Origin: Opitutales bacterium
Lineage (GTDB): Bacteria; Verrucomicrobiota; Verrucomicrobiia; Opitutales; JAIRKQ01
DNA: 15,585 bases
Assembly: GCA_029059365.1 (NCBI GenBank)
Contig: JAIDVZ010000036.1
Coordinates: 1-15,585 of the forward strand
Reading direction: 5' to 3'
The translations under genes and the position numbers were made by a program. A model generated the notes under the pieces. It searched no databases. It saw nothing but the letters and a program-made list of their open reading frames with translations, and had not been told where the DNA came from. This document shows, one piece after another, positions 1-8,260 of the stretch; the first letter of the stretch is position 1; every line of letters starts with the position of its first letter.

Positions 1-1
1 T

Positions 2-1453
2 AGGATGTATGAAAAACTCGCTGGTATGACGGGTACCGCCGAGACAGAAGCTCAGGAATTTAACGATATTTATAAACTAAATGTTGTAGTAATTCCTACC
101 AATAAACCGTGTATTAGAATAGATCTCAATGATTGTATATACAAGACTCGTCGGGAGAAGTACAACGCTGTCGTCAATGATATAAAGAGTGCACACGGTA
201 AAGGACAGCCAATTTTAGTAGGAACAACATCTGTTGATTCGTCTGAGTTGTTGAGTAAAATGCTTAAGCGTGAAGGTATTTCACATAATGTTTTGAATGC
301 CAAATATCATGCCAGGGAGGCTGATATTATTGCGCAGGCTGGTGTACGTGGTGCCGTAACGATTGCCACTAACATGGCTGGCCGGGGAACCGATATTAAG
401 CTAGGGGAGGGCGTCAGCGAATTAGGAGGGTTGCTGGTATTGGGTACCGAGCGGCACGAATCGCGACGAATAGACCGCCAATTACGTGGGCGTTGTGCGC
501 GACAAGGAGATCCAGGATGTTCAAAATTTTTTGTTTCACTGGAAGATCATTTGATGCGTCTATTTGCGAGTTCCGGACCGATAGCATCTTTGTTGCATAA
601 AACATTTAAGGAAGGGGAGGTTTTGGAGCACCCATTGCTCAATCGATCGATACAAACTGCGCAAAAAAAAGTCGAAGAATTTCATTATAGTATGCGTAAG
701 CGTTTGCTGCAATATGATGATGTTTTGAACAAGCAACGCGAAGTGATTTATTCATTACGTAATGAGGTCTTACACAATAACTCAGCTAGGGAGGTCCTCT
801 TTGATATGGTTGAGGATGCGTTAAATGACCTTTGTTCAGAATGCTTAGAAAATGAGGATTTTAAGCTATTAGCCAGTAAAATTAATATCAATTTCCCGGT
901 TGCAATCGATGAAGCATTTTTACGAGGCAAGTCATTAGATCAGATCGTTGAGGAAGTTACCAATAAAATAAAAACCGTATATGCCTTAAAGGAGGAAGTT
1001 GAGGGAGAAGATCACATTACCTTTATTGAGAGATTTGTGATTTTGCATGCCATAGACCATAACTGGCAAAATCATTTGACAGAGATGGATGAGTTGCGAA
1101 ACAGTGTTGGCTTACGTGGATATGGTCAACGAGATCCACTTAATGAATATAAAAATGAGGCATTTGCGTGTTTTGAAGCGATGCTTCAATCAGTAAAGAG
1201 CGATGTTTGTTACAGAATTTTCCGTTCCTCAAGCAATGCAGAATCGTTCGGAAGTATGATCAACAAAATTGCCAATAATTTAAAATTATCCGGTGCAAAT
1301 AATCCTTCTGATTCGACACCTGACGATGATGTTGGTAATACCAAACAACGAGGGATCAATATTGTAATTCACTCACAAGAGACAGTTGGTCGGAACGAGC
1401 TATGCCCGTGTGGTAGTGGGAAAAAATATAAAAAATGTTGCGGGAAAAAATAG
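2..1453 (+). CDS. secA: Preprotein translocase ATPase SecA (3' part, truncated by window start)
   Basis: SecA is the ATP-driven motor that pushes unfolded preproteins through SecYEG at the inner membrane. The reading frame is open to the left edge and begins inside the conserved [16 protein letters not shown] stretch, so the N-terminal half (first nucleotide-binding fold and most of the preprotein-binding domain) lies outside the window. What is visible is the second nucleotide-binding fold, with the [13 protein letters not shown] and [12 protein letters not shown] motifs, then the helical scaffold and wing region containing [18 protein letters not shown]. The C-terminal zinc tail has the [13 protein letters not shown] pattern that contacts SecB or ribosomes in other species. 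The helicase motif VI reads GRCARQG where E. coli-type proteins have GRSGRQG. The gene overlaps mnmA by 19 bases, so translation of the two is probably coupled. Identity is certain. Confidence 0.98.
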   Translation, partial: RMYEKLAGMTGTAETEAQEFNDIYKLNVVVIPTNKPCIRIDLNDCIYKTRREKYNAVVNDIKSAHGKGQPILVGTTSVDSSELLSKMLKREGISHNVLNAKYHAREADIIAQAGVRGAVTIATNMAGRGTDIKLGEGVSELGGLLVLGTERHESRRIDRQLRGRCARQGDPGCSKFFVSLEDHLMRLFASSGPIASLLHKTFKEGEVLEHPLLNRSIQTAQKKVEEFHYSMRKRLLQYDDVLNKQREVIYSLRNEVLHNNSAREVLFDMVEDALNDLCSECLENEDFKLLASKININFPVAIDEAFLRGKSLDQIVEEVTNKIKTVYALKEEVEGEDHITFIERFVILHAIDHNWQNHLTEMDELRNSVGLRGYGQRDPLNEYKNEAFACFEAMLQSVKSDVCYRIFRSSSNAESFGSMINKIANNLKLSGANNPSDSTPDDDVGNTKQRGINIVIHSQETVGRNELCPCGSGKKYKKCCGKK

Positions 1454-2517
1454 GTGTCGCGCTATCTGGTGGGGTAGATAGCTCGGTAGCAGCTTATTTT
1501 TTGCGTGAGCAAGGATATGAATTGCATGGTATGTTCATGCGAACATGGAATGCCGATGATAGCTTGTACCCATTATCTACATGCCCGTGGCGTCGTGATT
1601 TAGAAGATGCTCAATCGGTAGCTGAAAATTTGGGAATCGACTTCGAAGTCGTTAACATGATTGAACGATATCGAGAATTGGTTGTAAAGGAACTTGTGGA
1701 TGGGTATCGTAATGGCATTACTCCGAATCCAGATGTGTTGTGTAACCAACGAATAAAATTTGGTGCATTATTAGAGCATGCCCAAAACATCGGGTGTACC
1801 AAAATTGCCACTGGGCATTATTGTAAACGCATTGATAATTCGGATGGAACGAGTGACATATATGAGGGGGATGATAAAAACAAAGATCAATCTTACTTTC
1901 TAGCGTTGTTGTCTCAAAAACAAATCAAACAGGCGATCTTCCCAATAGGGACTTATGATAAACCTTACGTACGTATGGTTGCCAATAAGCTTCATTTACA
2001 AACTGCAAATAAGAAAGACAGCCAAGGAATATGCTTTTTAGGAAAGGTTAAGATACAGGATTTTTTGGCGCAGTATATAGTATCTACTCCTGGATTGATT
2101 GTTGATACCGGTGGGAAAGTTATTGGAGAGCATAATGGATTATTTCGATTTACCATTGGCCAGAGACGTGGAATAAATGCGCCTTCAAATTGCGATAATA
2201 AACATTATGTTGTGGTTGGGAAAGACCTAAAACAAAACAAATTGATTGTTGAACTTGAAGATCCAAATTCAAAACTGCTGTATAAAAAAGAATTACGTGT
2301 ATATGGCCTAAGTTTTACGAATCATCCAATTTCAGATGGGGCGCGTATTTTAGCTAAACCACGTTACCGCGATCCATCACAAAAAATTATTTTTAGATAT
2401 ATTGATTCCAATTCGGCGATTATTCAATTTGAACACAATCAACGCGCTCTCACTAGCGGGCAAGTTATCGCATTTTATGATGAAGAACGCCTCATAGGCG
2501 GCGGAATTTATGCTTAA
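1435..2517 (+). CDS. mnmA: tRNA-specific 2-thiouridylase MnmA
   Basis: MnmA transfers sulfur to U34 of tRNA-Lys, tRNA-Glu and tRNA-Gln, making the s2U part of mnm5s2U. The 360-residue protein is full length for the family. It has the N-terminal PP-loop SGGVDSS (residues 11-17) for ATP and the catalytic cysteine Cys103 in [16 protein letters not shown] second active cysteine, Cys200, lies in DSQGICFLG, followed by the FTIGQRRG segment and a C-terminal beta-barrel domain. The ATG at 1435 is chosen because it gives the usual short lead into the PP-loop; it lies inside the last codons of secA. The neighbouring tRNA is a proline tRNA, not a known MnmA substrate, so that adjacency is probably incidental. 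Identity is secure. Confidence 0.97.
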   Translation: MLREKIGVALSGGVDSSVAAYFLREQGYELHGMFMRTWNADDSLYPLSTCPWRRDLEDAQSVAENLGIDFEVVNMIERYRELVVKELVDGYRNGITPNPDVLCNQRIKFGALLEHAQNIGCTKIATGHYCKRIDNSDGTSDIYEGDDKNKDQSYFLALLSQKQIKQAIFPIGTYDKPYVRMVANKLHLQTANKKDSQGICFLGKVKIQDFLAQYIVSTPGLIVDTGGKVIGEHNGLFRFTIGQRRGINAPSNCDNKHYVVVGKDLKQNKLIVELEDPNSKLLYKKELRVYGLSFTNHPISDGARILAKPRYRDPSQKIIFRYIDSNSAIIQFEHNQRALTSGQVIAFYDEERLIGGGIYA

Positions 2518-2545
2518 ACATACCGTACTACGACAATGAATTTTA

Positions 2546-2622
2546 TGGTCGGGGTGGCCGGATTCGAACCGACGACATCTTGCTCCCAAAGCAAGCGCTC
2601 TACCAGACTAAGCTACACCCCG
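2546..2622 (-). tRNA. tRNA-Pro (anticodon TGG)
   Basis: On the minus strand the 77-base sequence begins CGGGGTG and ends CACCCCG-A-CCA, giving a perfect seven-pair acceptor stem with the C1-G72 pair typical of bacterial proline tRNAs. The anticodon stem CTTGC/GCAAG encloses the loop TTTGGGA, so the anticodon is TGG (UGG), which reads CCN proline codons. The T arm contains GGTTCGAATCC. The 3' CCA is encoded in the genome. The gene lies between the convergent ends of mnmA and lpxA and has a promoter-like sequence just upstream. Confidence 0.96.
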
Positions 2623-2638
2623 CTAAATGCAGTGGTCT

Positions 2639-2667
2639 ATCTATCTTTGTGGAACGTATTTTGTCAA
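2639..2667 (-). promoter_or_regulatory. Putative sigma-70-type promoter for tRNA-Pro
   Basis: The minus strand has an exact TTGACA -35 box at 2667-2662. A weak -10 follows 16 to 18 bases later in an ATAGATA stretch near 2645-2638. Transcription would begin about 8 bases before the tRNA 5' end at 2622, a common tRNA arrangement. The -35 is strong and the -10 poor, so this is a moderate call; read-through from lpxA is an alternative. Confidence 0.45.
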
Positions 2668-2726
2668 GTCACAAAATCATGCGCGATCCACGGAAAAGCA
2701 GAACTATTGGGGCATAGATTTATTAT

Positions 2727-3530
2727 TTAATGTTTTTTATGACCTTTTTTTGAGCGTAAAGGTGCGATTCCGTGTTCACCATTAGATATGAAGAAATTTA
2801 AAAAATTCTTACTTTCAGAGAACTTTAAATCATTGGATTCGAGTATTTGTTGCGCTACTTCTGAATATTTGCCGGAAGTGTTGTATATCAAAGCCAAACA
2901 TTTTTTGAGTTCAGCAATTTGTGCACTTGACCAGTTAGCACGTTTGAGACCGACCAAATTTAGCCCAATAACACTTGATGGGCCGGCAGCCATGGTATAT
3001 GGTGGCAAGTCAAGAGATGTTGCCGAGTATCCACCAAGTATGGTGTATTCTCCGATATGTACATGTTGATGAACCGATGCTCCACCCCCGATGAAACAAT
3101 GATTATCGATCTGAACAAATCCTCCGAGTAACGCACAGTTTGCCAATATGACATGATCCTTGACTAAGCAATCATGGCCGATGTGTGCGCAGGCCATAAT
3201 ATAACAATTATTGCCAACAATGGTGCTGGTATTTTTCACGCTTGCGCGGTGAATTGTAACGTGTTCTCGAATGATTGTACCGGCTCCGATTTTTACCCCA
3301 CTAACATTGTCTCTGTTAAAAGAAATATCCTGAGGATCCCCGCCAATTACCGCAAAATTATCAATTATACAATCTTGTGCAATTTCAGTATTTTTGTGTA
3401 TTATTGCGTGACTTGCGACTATGGTGTTGTCTCCAATTGTGGTATTTCCCTCGATTATGGCATATGCTCCGATGCTAACATTTGTACCAATTTGAGCACC
3501 TTTTTCGATTATGGCAGTTTCGTGTATCAT
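2727..3530 (-). CDS. lpxA: Acyl-ACP--UDP-N-acetylglucosamine O-acyltransferase LpxA
   Basis: LpxA catalyses the first step of lipid A synthesis, moving a 3-hydroxyacyl chain from acyl carrier protein to UDP-GlcNAc in the cytoplasm. The 267-residue length is normal. Residues 1 to about 190 are left-handed beta-helix hexapeptide repeats (for example AIIEKGAQIG, HAIIHKNTEI). The catalytic histidine is His119 in ACAHIGHDCLV. The region LGGYSATSLDLPPYTMAAGP and the VGLKRANWS helix start match the LpxA C-terminal part, rather than LpxD. The start lies 2 bases after the stop of the upstream penicillin-binding protein, so this is the last gene of the minus-strand envelope operon. The usual neighbours lpxD, fabZ and lpxC are not here. 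Identity is secure; chain-length preference cannot be read. Confidence 0.95.
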   Translation of the reverse strand: MIHETAIIEKGAQIGTNVSIGAYAIIEGNTTIGDNTIVASHAIIHKNTEIAQDCIIDNFAVIGGDPQDISFNRDNVSGVKIGAGTIIREHVTIHRASVKNTSTIVGNNCYIMACAHIGHDCLVKDHVILANCALLGGFVQIDNHCFIGGGASVHQHVHIGEYTILGGYSATSLDLPPYTMAAGPSSVIGLNLVGLKRANWSSAQIAELKKCLALIYNTSGKYSEVAQQILESNDLKFSESKNFLNFFISNGEHGIAPLRSKKGHKKH

Positions 3531-3532
3531 GA

Positions 3533-5242
3533 TTATAAGTTAAGATATTCTGAAATCTCTTCTGCTAAAGATTTAAATACTGGAAGTGCTATCCGACTAC
3601 CCCATGCGACTCCGGAGTTGACCTTAGCATCATTGACTACGACGGTGATCGTTACTCGCGGACATTCCGCCGGAAAAAATCCGACGAACGACGATATGTG
3701 ATGATCATGGGAGTATTTCCCATCAATTATTTTTTGAGCTGTTCCGCTCTTGCCGCAATATGTAATTGGTCTATGCATCTTGCCGTAGGATGGGTTGTTT
3801 AAAATATCCCTTATGTGTGAAGCGGTTTCTTTCGATAATACCCTGTGTCTGATTTGTGAATGAAATTTCAGAATCGGATTGCCATTATTGTTTATCGATT
3901 TAAACAGCTGCGGAGATAATAATAGCCCATTACTGGAGATAACAGACATCGCGTAATTTGTTTGTATCGGAGTAACCGCTATACAATATCCAGATGGCAG
4001 TCGGGTAATAGTCATAGCATCCCAGCGTGATGGTGGGTAAAGTAGTCCACTGACTTCGCTATCAAACCCGTATCCAGTTTTGGAACCATATCCAAAATTT
4101 TTGATGCCATTGTACACCTTTTTTTCGCCAAGCATGAGTCCCATTAATGCCATCCCACGATTACTTGAGCATCGAATAACATCGACGTACGATATATTGC
4201 CGAAAAGTCTATGATCTTTGGGCATGGCTATAGTTGCACCACGATTAGTAACAGTCTCTTGAGAACAATCGAAAGTAGTATCATCATCTACAAGGCCGTA
4301 CTCTAATGCCAAACTTGAAACAACAATTTTGAATGTAGATCCGGGTTCATATACATCGCTAACAGCACGATTGCGCATATTTTCGATAGGGAATTTCCCA
4401 TAATTATTTGGATCATACGAGGGATGATTGCCGAGTGCAAATATTTCACCGGTTATTGCGTCGCTAACTATAATTGATGCACATTCTGGAGAATATTGAT
4501 CAGCTAAATTTTGAAGTTGCCGATACACCATCTGCTGTATTTTTGAATCGATGGTCAATACGACATCACATCCGTTATTTTTACTGATGTTTTGTGTGCG
4601 ATATTGTACAAGTTCACGTCGCCGACCATCTTTTTCTGAGTTGATAAACCCATCTTGGCCACTCAGGTAAAAATCCATGTGTTTTTCAACACCACAAACT
4701 GGGATGCCGTCATGGTTTATAAAACCGGTGATATGGGCGCACGCTTCTCCTAAAGGGTATATTCGATGTTCTTTTTCTATCCCATAGATCCCAGAAATGT
4801 GCAGTTGTTCGATTGCTTTTAATAATTCATGTTCCTCGATTTTACACAGTTCGATCCAACGTTCCTTGTGTAATTTACCGTTTGAGATAATTTTTTTCTT
4901 TGTACATTTTTCTTTGATAACATCGATGGGGATTCCGAGTAGATCAGATAATATTTTAATTTTCTGCTGATCTTTGTCTAGGTTGACAGAGTAGGGGTCA
5001 ATGCCCAATATAAGTTGGGTGGCTGAGGTTGCTAAAATTTCACCATTTCGGTCGAGTATATTTCCACGCTTAGCGGAATATTTTTTAAAAATTGTGCGTG
5101 TTTTATTGAGCGTTTTTAAGTACGATGCTCGATCAAAATATGATAAACTAAGTATGCGATAAATTAGCGCAGCAAAGCAAATGAATACGAGCAATATAAG
5201 AATGCCGAAACGAATTCTTTTGCTTATTTGCCATCGTTTCAT
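3533..5242 (-). CDS. ftsI: Class B penicillin-binding protein, FtsI/PBP3-like transpeptidase
   Basis: This is a peptidoglycan transpeptidase anchored in the inner membrane with its catalytic domain in the periplasm. The 569-residue protein has a short basic N-terminus, one membrane anchor (about residues 12-34), and the RGNILDRNGEILA start of the dimerisation domain. GVEKHMDFYLSGQDG and KDGRRREL are FtsI-type linker motifs. The transpeptidase domain carries the active Ser302 in EPGSTFK (SxxK), SSN at 359-361, and KSGT at 498-501. The last reads KSGT instead of the commoner KTGT. Neither a transglycosylase nor a PASTA domain is visible. The gene lies away from any mur/fts cluster, between exbD (10-base gap) and lpxA (2-base gap). 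FtsI is the best match, but a second, specialised class B protein is possible. Confidence 0.88.
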   Translation of the reverse strand: MKRWQISKRIRFGILILLVFICFAALIYRILSLSYFDRASYLKTLNKTRTIFKKYSAKRGNILDRNGEILATSATQLILGIDPYSVNLDKDQQKIKILSDLLGIPIDVIKEKCTKKKIISNGKLHKERWIELCKIEEHELLKAIEQLHISGIYGIEKEHRIYPLGEACAHITGFINHDGIPVCGVEKHMDFYLSGQDGFINSEKDGRRRELVQYRTQNISKNNGCDVVLTIDSKIQQMVYRQLQNLADQYSPECASIIVSDAITGEIFALGNHPSYDPNNYGKFPIENMRNRAVSDVYEPGSTFKIVVSSLALEYGLVDDDTTFDCSQETVTNRGATIAMPKDHRLFGNISYVDVIRCSSNRGMALMGLMLGEKKVYNGIKNFGYGSKTGYGFDSEVSGLLYPPSRWDAMTITRLPSGYCIAVTPIQTNYAMSVISSNGLLLSPQLFKSINNNGNPILKFHSQIRHRVLSKETASHIRDILNNPSYGKMHRPITYCGKSGTAQKIIDGKYSHDHHISSFVGFFPAECPRVTITVVVNDAKVNSGVAWGSRIALPVFKSLAEEISEYLNL

Positions 5243-5252
5243 TTTTATTTAA

Positions 5253-5642
5253 TCAGCGTGCCTGTAACCGAAGTTTATACAAATTATGCTGTTTACAACA
5301 GTCAAAAACATATGCAAGGTGTTTAAGCTCACTGTTCTCATCGGCGATTATCAAAACAGATTGTGAATGATCAATTTCAGAGGCACGTTTTATGGCTTGT
5401 TCAAACTCTGATGAAGATACCACAGATTCATTTAAAAATATTTTGCCATCCTTGTTTATTGCAATGATAATATCATCCTGAGCATTTATATTTCCTGCAG
5501 ATTTAATTTTTGGTGGTTCAATCGCGACGATTGAGCGAGATTTGAAGTTCATCGTAACTATAAAAAAAAAGATAAGAGCAGTCAGCACATCAATCAACGG
5601 GACGATGTCGATGTGGGTTTTACATTTACTTCTCGTCAACAT
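5253..5642 (-). CDS. exbD: ExbD/TolR-family biopolymer transport protein
   Basis: ExbD/TolR proteins pair with ExbB/TolQ as a proton-driven motor in the inner membrane. The motor energises either TonB-dependent uptake or outer-membrane constriction through Tol-Pal. The 129-residue protein has a short N-terminal cytoplasmic part and one transmembrane helix, IDIVPLIDVLTALIFFFIV. Asp18 in PLIDV is the membrane aspartate needed for proton flow. A small periplasmic domain of about 85 residues follows, ending in the typical LKHLAYVFDCCKQHNLYKLRLQ helix-strand pattern. It starts inside the last 17 bases of exbB, so the two are translationally coupled. No tonB, tolA, tolB or pal is in view, so Exb versus Tol function cannot be decided. 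Confidence 0.9.
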   Translation of the reverse strand: MLTRSKCKTHIDIVPLIDVLTALIFFFIVTMNFKSRSIVAIEPPKIKSAGNINAQDDIIIAINKDGKIFLNESVVSSSEFEQAIKRASEIDHSQSVLIIADENSELKHLAYVFDCCKQHNLYKLRLQAR

Positions 5643-6219
5643 CGCTTAGCCCAATTAGACGTTCAGTTAGGATGTTAACCGCGCTGTGTATCTTATCGAG
5701 TTTCCTATTAATTGTAACATTAATAATGATCGATGGCACAGCTATTATCAATCCTAGTGCAGTTGTAGTTAACGCCAGTGCTATTCCGTTTGCTAGTGCT
5801 TCATTGCTCATCTCTGTGCCTGACATGAATCCTGAAAACACCCGCATTAGGCCAGATACTGTTCCAAGCAGCCCAACAAGTGGAGCAGCAGCAATTACGA
5901 TATTTAATAAAAATAACCCGCGTTCTAGTTTATTTAATTCAAATTCAACATATGCTCGAAGTTCTTCCGCTTGAGGAGAATTTTTTTGATAAAACGAAAA
6001 TATTTTTTAAAAAATGGTATCAGAATCGACTGTATTGTCAGAATACTTGTCAGTATGTCCTTTAATCTGTCCACTTAATAAAAAACTTTTAAGCTCAACC
6101 ATCCCAAGCTTATTTTCACGCAAAGCCACCCATCGATCGATCGATATAAAGATAGTTACAAATAGAAATATCCCCAATGGGACCGCAAAATATCCAGTAC
6201 TTTGTATCAGACTGAACAT
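5626..6219 (-). pseudogene. exbB: ExbB/TolQ/MotA-family proton channel, interrupted by one in-frame TAA
   Basis: The reading frame spans 197 codons and matches an ExbB/TolQ protein end to end, but codon 71 is TAA (6009-6007). Before it come the start MFSLIQSTGYFAVPLG and the first membrane helix (about 9-28). After it, in the same frame, come KIFSFYQKNSPQAEEL, LNKLERGLFLL, the hallmark APLVGLLGTVSGL ending at codon 124, and the third helix ALALTTTALGLIIAVPSII (about 147-165). No ATG, GTG or TTG occurs between the stop and codon 125, so a second protein made from there would lack helix two. The start lies one base after the surA-like stop, with AGGA as ribosome site. The stop falls at a T6/A6 homopolymer junction. 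Sequencing error, a real nonsense mutation or read-through are all possible. Confidence 0.85.
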
Positions 6220-6220
6220 A

Positions 6221-7306
6221 TTATTCCTGCAGGAAAATTTTGATGTATGCTTTATCCCGTAAGCTTTTTATCCAATTCGTGCGTGCTTCTTCTTGATATT
6301 TATAAAAAAGCAAGTTTTCTATATCGCGGCTCGCCTCTTGTAGGGTTTGTTGATGTGCAGGGCGCTCTCCAGCAATAGAAAAAATATAAGTCGCGCCACT
6401 CAGCGCTAATGGTTCAGAATGTTCCCCTAATTGCATATTTTTTACCGTTTCTGCGACTTCAGGTACCAAATCGTCTGGGGAAATGTATCCAAGATCGAAA
6501 TTCAAAAAAGCATCGCTATATTTTCGGGCTATTGTTTCAAAATCATCCTTATTTGCCAGTGCGTGTTTAATATCTGCTAATTTTCGCTGTGCGTCGGGAT
6601 CATCATCAAACACAACGATTTGTTTCAGTTCAACTTCGTGTGGTTTAAAAAATTCAGAGATATGAGAGTCATAGTATTCCTTAATCTTCATCGGGCTAAC
6701 TTCTTGTTGAGATGCACGAAGCTCGGACATCATGAAATTTATTATCGCACGTTCCTTAACGTCAATTTTAAATTCTCGTCTGGATTTTCCGTATTCTTTT
6801 AAAAATTTGGCAAACTCTAATCTATTACCACCAAAAACATGTTGCAGATAGTTCTCGTATTCCTTTTTCTCATAAGTTTCGGATATTTGGCCGCCCTTAG
6901 CCATAAAAGCTTCTACGATCAGCTTACGATTTATTGTGCTATTGATTACATCCATTTCAGCGTTAAACAAATTTCTCCGAAACTCCTGCTCATTGCGAGA
7001 TTCTGACTGTATTCGCTTGATGATCGGACCGACATCCATCCGGACACGCTCCATCGTAATAATATCATTATTTACTATAGCTGCGATCCCGTCAGTATAT
7101 GTTGGCATCGAAAAATCTTGCCCATCTTCAGTTTTATCCTCGTAAATTCCTAACGATGCGTATTGGTCAGATGCCGTATCATCTGCAGTAATAAAGTCTG
7201 TAATTTCACTGCTTGTCTCTTCCTCTGAACCCAGATCAGCTGTTAAGCAAGACATGCTGCATATTAGACTAGTAAAAATGACCAACGACTTTAGCAATCC
7301 TTTCAT
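6221..7306 (-). CDS. SurA-like periplasmic peptidyl-prolyl cis-trans isomerase/chaperone
   Basis: SurA-type proteins help fold outer-membrane proteins in the periplasm. The 361-residue protein starts with a signal peptide (KGLLKSLVIFTSLICSMSC) and then an acidic, probably disordered stretch at about 25-65. The SurA-type N-terminal core begins at IAAIVNNDIITMERV (about 74-88) and includes INRKLIVEAFMAKG. One parvulin (PPIC) domain lies at about 222-312, with VELKQIVVF, FETIARKYSD, DLGYISPDDLVPEV and LGEHSEPLAL. E. coli SurA has two parvulin domains, so this is the shorter single-domain form. The cysteine in SMSC is not preceded by a good lipobox, so a soluble or weakly anchored product is more likely than a lipoprotein. 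It is the first gene of the envelope operon; exbB follows after one base. Confidence 0.85.
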   Translation of the reverse strand: MKGLLKSLVIFTSLICSMSCLTADLGSEEETSSEITDFITADDTASDQYASLGIYEDKTEDGQDFSMPTYTDGIAAIVNNDIITMERVRMDVGPIIKRIQSESRNEQEFRRNLFNAEMDVINSTINRKLIVEAFMAKGGQISETYEKKEYENYLQHVFGGNRLEFAKFLKEYGKSRREFKIDVKERAIINFMMSELRASQQEVSPMKIKEYYDSHISEFFKPHEVELKQIVVFDDDPDAQRKLADIKHALANKDDFETIARKYSDAFLNFDLGYISPDDLVPEVAETVKNMQLGEHSEPLALSGATYIFSIAGERPAHQQTLQEASRDIENLLFYKYQEEARTNWIKSLRDKAYIKIFLQE

Positions 7307-7376
7307 AAGTGTGAGCCGAGCCTACGTGTTTAGTTAAAAATTCCAAGCATTTTTATTAGGGTTTTGATTGATTACT

Positions 7377-7396
7377 TGACAAATCTCAGTTTGTCA
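7377..7396. promoter_or_regulatory. Perfect 7-bp dyad in the divergent surA-like/ymdB-like intergenic region
   Basis: TGACAAA and TTTGTCA are exact inverted arms separated by TCTCAG. The left arm overlaps a TTGACA (7376-7381) that could be a -35 box for the plus-strand gene, whose -10 is weak (TGTGCT at 7399-7404, 17-base spacer). A second short dyad, TCAGC-TGT-GCTGA, lies directly after at 7394-7406. The placement between divergent genes fits an operator, but no regulator is known. Confidence 0.35.
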
Positions 7397-7415
7397 GCTG
7401 TGCTGATGCACTCGG

Positions 7416-8213
7416 ATGTGTGGTTTATTTAAAATATTATTTCTCGGGGATATAGTTGGGCGTCCAGCGAGAAAATATTTGAAATCCAATTTATGCCGCG
7501 TTAAGGAATTATATAACATTGATGTTGTAATTGCGGATGGAGAAAATGCAGCTGCCGGTGCAGGTATAAATTTACGCTCGATTCGGGATTTAAGAGGAGC
7601 AGGGATAGACATCATCACACTTGGGGATCACGTTTTTGATCGGGATTTCATCAAGGAGTCGAAGGATGTTATTGATTTGTCCACTATCTGTGTACCGTCT
7701 AATACGATCACTCCAATAGATGGTTTACAGTTTGTTAAAACTGAGAAAAATGGGATAACCGTTGGTGTGTGTACGGTTCTTGGTCGACACTTTATGAAGA
7801 TCCCTGTGAGTTGCCCATTCAAGAAATTTGATGAAATTTTTGATAAATATCGACATTCGGTTGATATCTTTGTGACCGAAATACATGCTGAAGCAACTTC
7901 TGAAAAAATTGCATATGGTTGGTATGTTGATGGTCGGGCGGACCTAGTGGTTGGCACGCATACGCATGTACAAACTGCGGATGAAAGAATTTTACCCAAT
8001 GGAACAGCGTACATTACCGATCTTGGAATGTGTGGTGCGCACAAATCTGTGATAGGAAGAAATATAAATACTGTTTTGGACAGTTTTATAACCGGTCGAA
8101 AACAGCGCTTGGAAATTGCAGAGGAAGATATTCGCCTAAATGGGTGTATCGCAGAATTTGACCCTGAGAGAAAATGTGTGGCAAAAATTAGTCGTCTTTC
8201 GTATGGGGATTAA
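7416..8213 (+). CDS. ymdB: YmdB-family metallophosphoesterase (2',3'-cAMP phosphodiesterase family)
   Basis: The Bacillus YmdB family hydrolyses 2',3'-cyclic nucleotides with a two-metal centre and affects biofilm and RNA turnover there; its role in Gram-negatives is unclear. The 265-residue protein has the expected metal motifs in order: FLGDIVG (Asp12), ADGENAA (Glu43, Asn44), LGDHVFD (Asp71, His72), TEIHAEATSEK (His157) and GTHTHVQTAD (His182, His184). Position 71 is Asp where Bacillus-type proteins have Asn (GNH). The ATG at 7416 is the first in frame after a TGA at 7404, and only a weak ribosome site precedes it. It opens a plus-strand run of seven genes. Family assignment is firm; substrate is inferred. 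Confidence 0.9.
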   Translation: MCGLFKILFLGDIVGRPARKYLKSNLCRVKELYNIDVVIADGENAAAGAGINLRSIRDLRGAGIDIITLGDHVFDRDFIKESKDVIDLSTICVPSNTITPIDGLQFVKTEKNGITVGVCTVLGRHFMKIPVSCPFKKFDEIFDKYRHSVDIFVTEIHAEATSEKIAYGWYVDGRADLVVGTHTHVQTADERILPNGTAYITDLGMCGAHKSVIGRNINTVLDSFITGRKQRLEIAEEDIRLNGCIAEFDPERKCVAKISRLSYGD

Positions 8214-8260
8214 ATAAAAGCTTGTAAATATCAGCTAGTTGTACGTATGATCGTTTCATC

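Noticed and set aside
2489..2502. CGCCT-CAT-AGGCG hairpin near the end of mnmA as a terminator
   Set aside because: It is inside the coding region, the stem is only five pairs and no T run follows on either strand.
3174..3701. 175-codon open frame on the plus strand
   Set aside because: It lies antisense to lpxA and the end of the penicillin-binding protein gene, whose products are clearly recognisable, and its own translation matches no family I know.
5626..5847. Separate short gene starting at the ATG after the exbB stop
   Set aside because: It would begin after helix two of the ExbB fold and has no clear ribosome site. The matching sequence upstream in the same frame shows it is the 3' part of one interrupted gene.
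6007..6009. Stop codon reassignment (TAA as sense)
   Set aside because: mnmA, exbD, lpxA, exonuclease and the penicillin-binding protein all end at TAA in the expected place, so TAA is a normal stop here.
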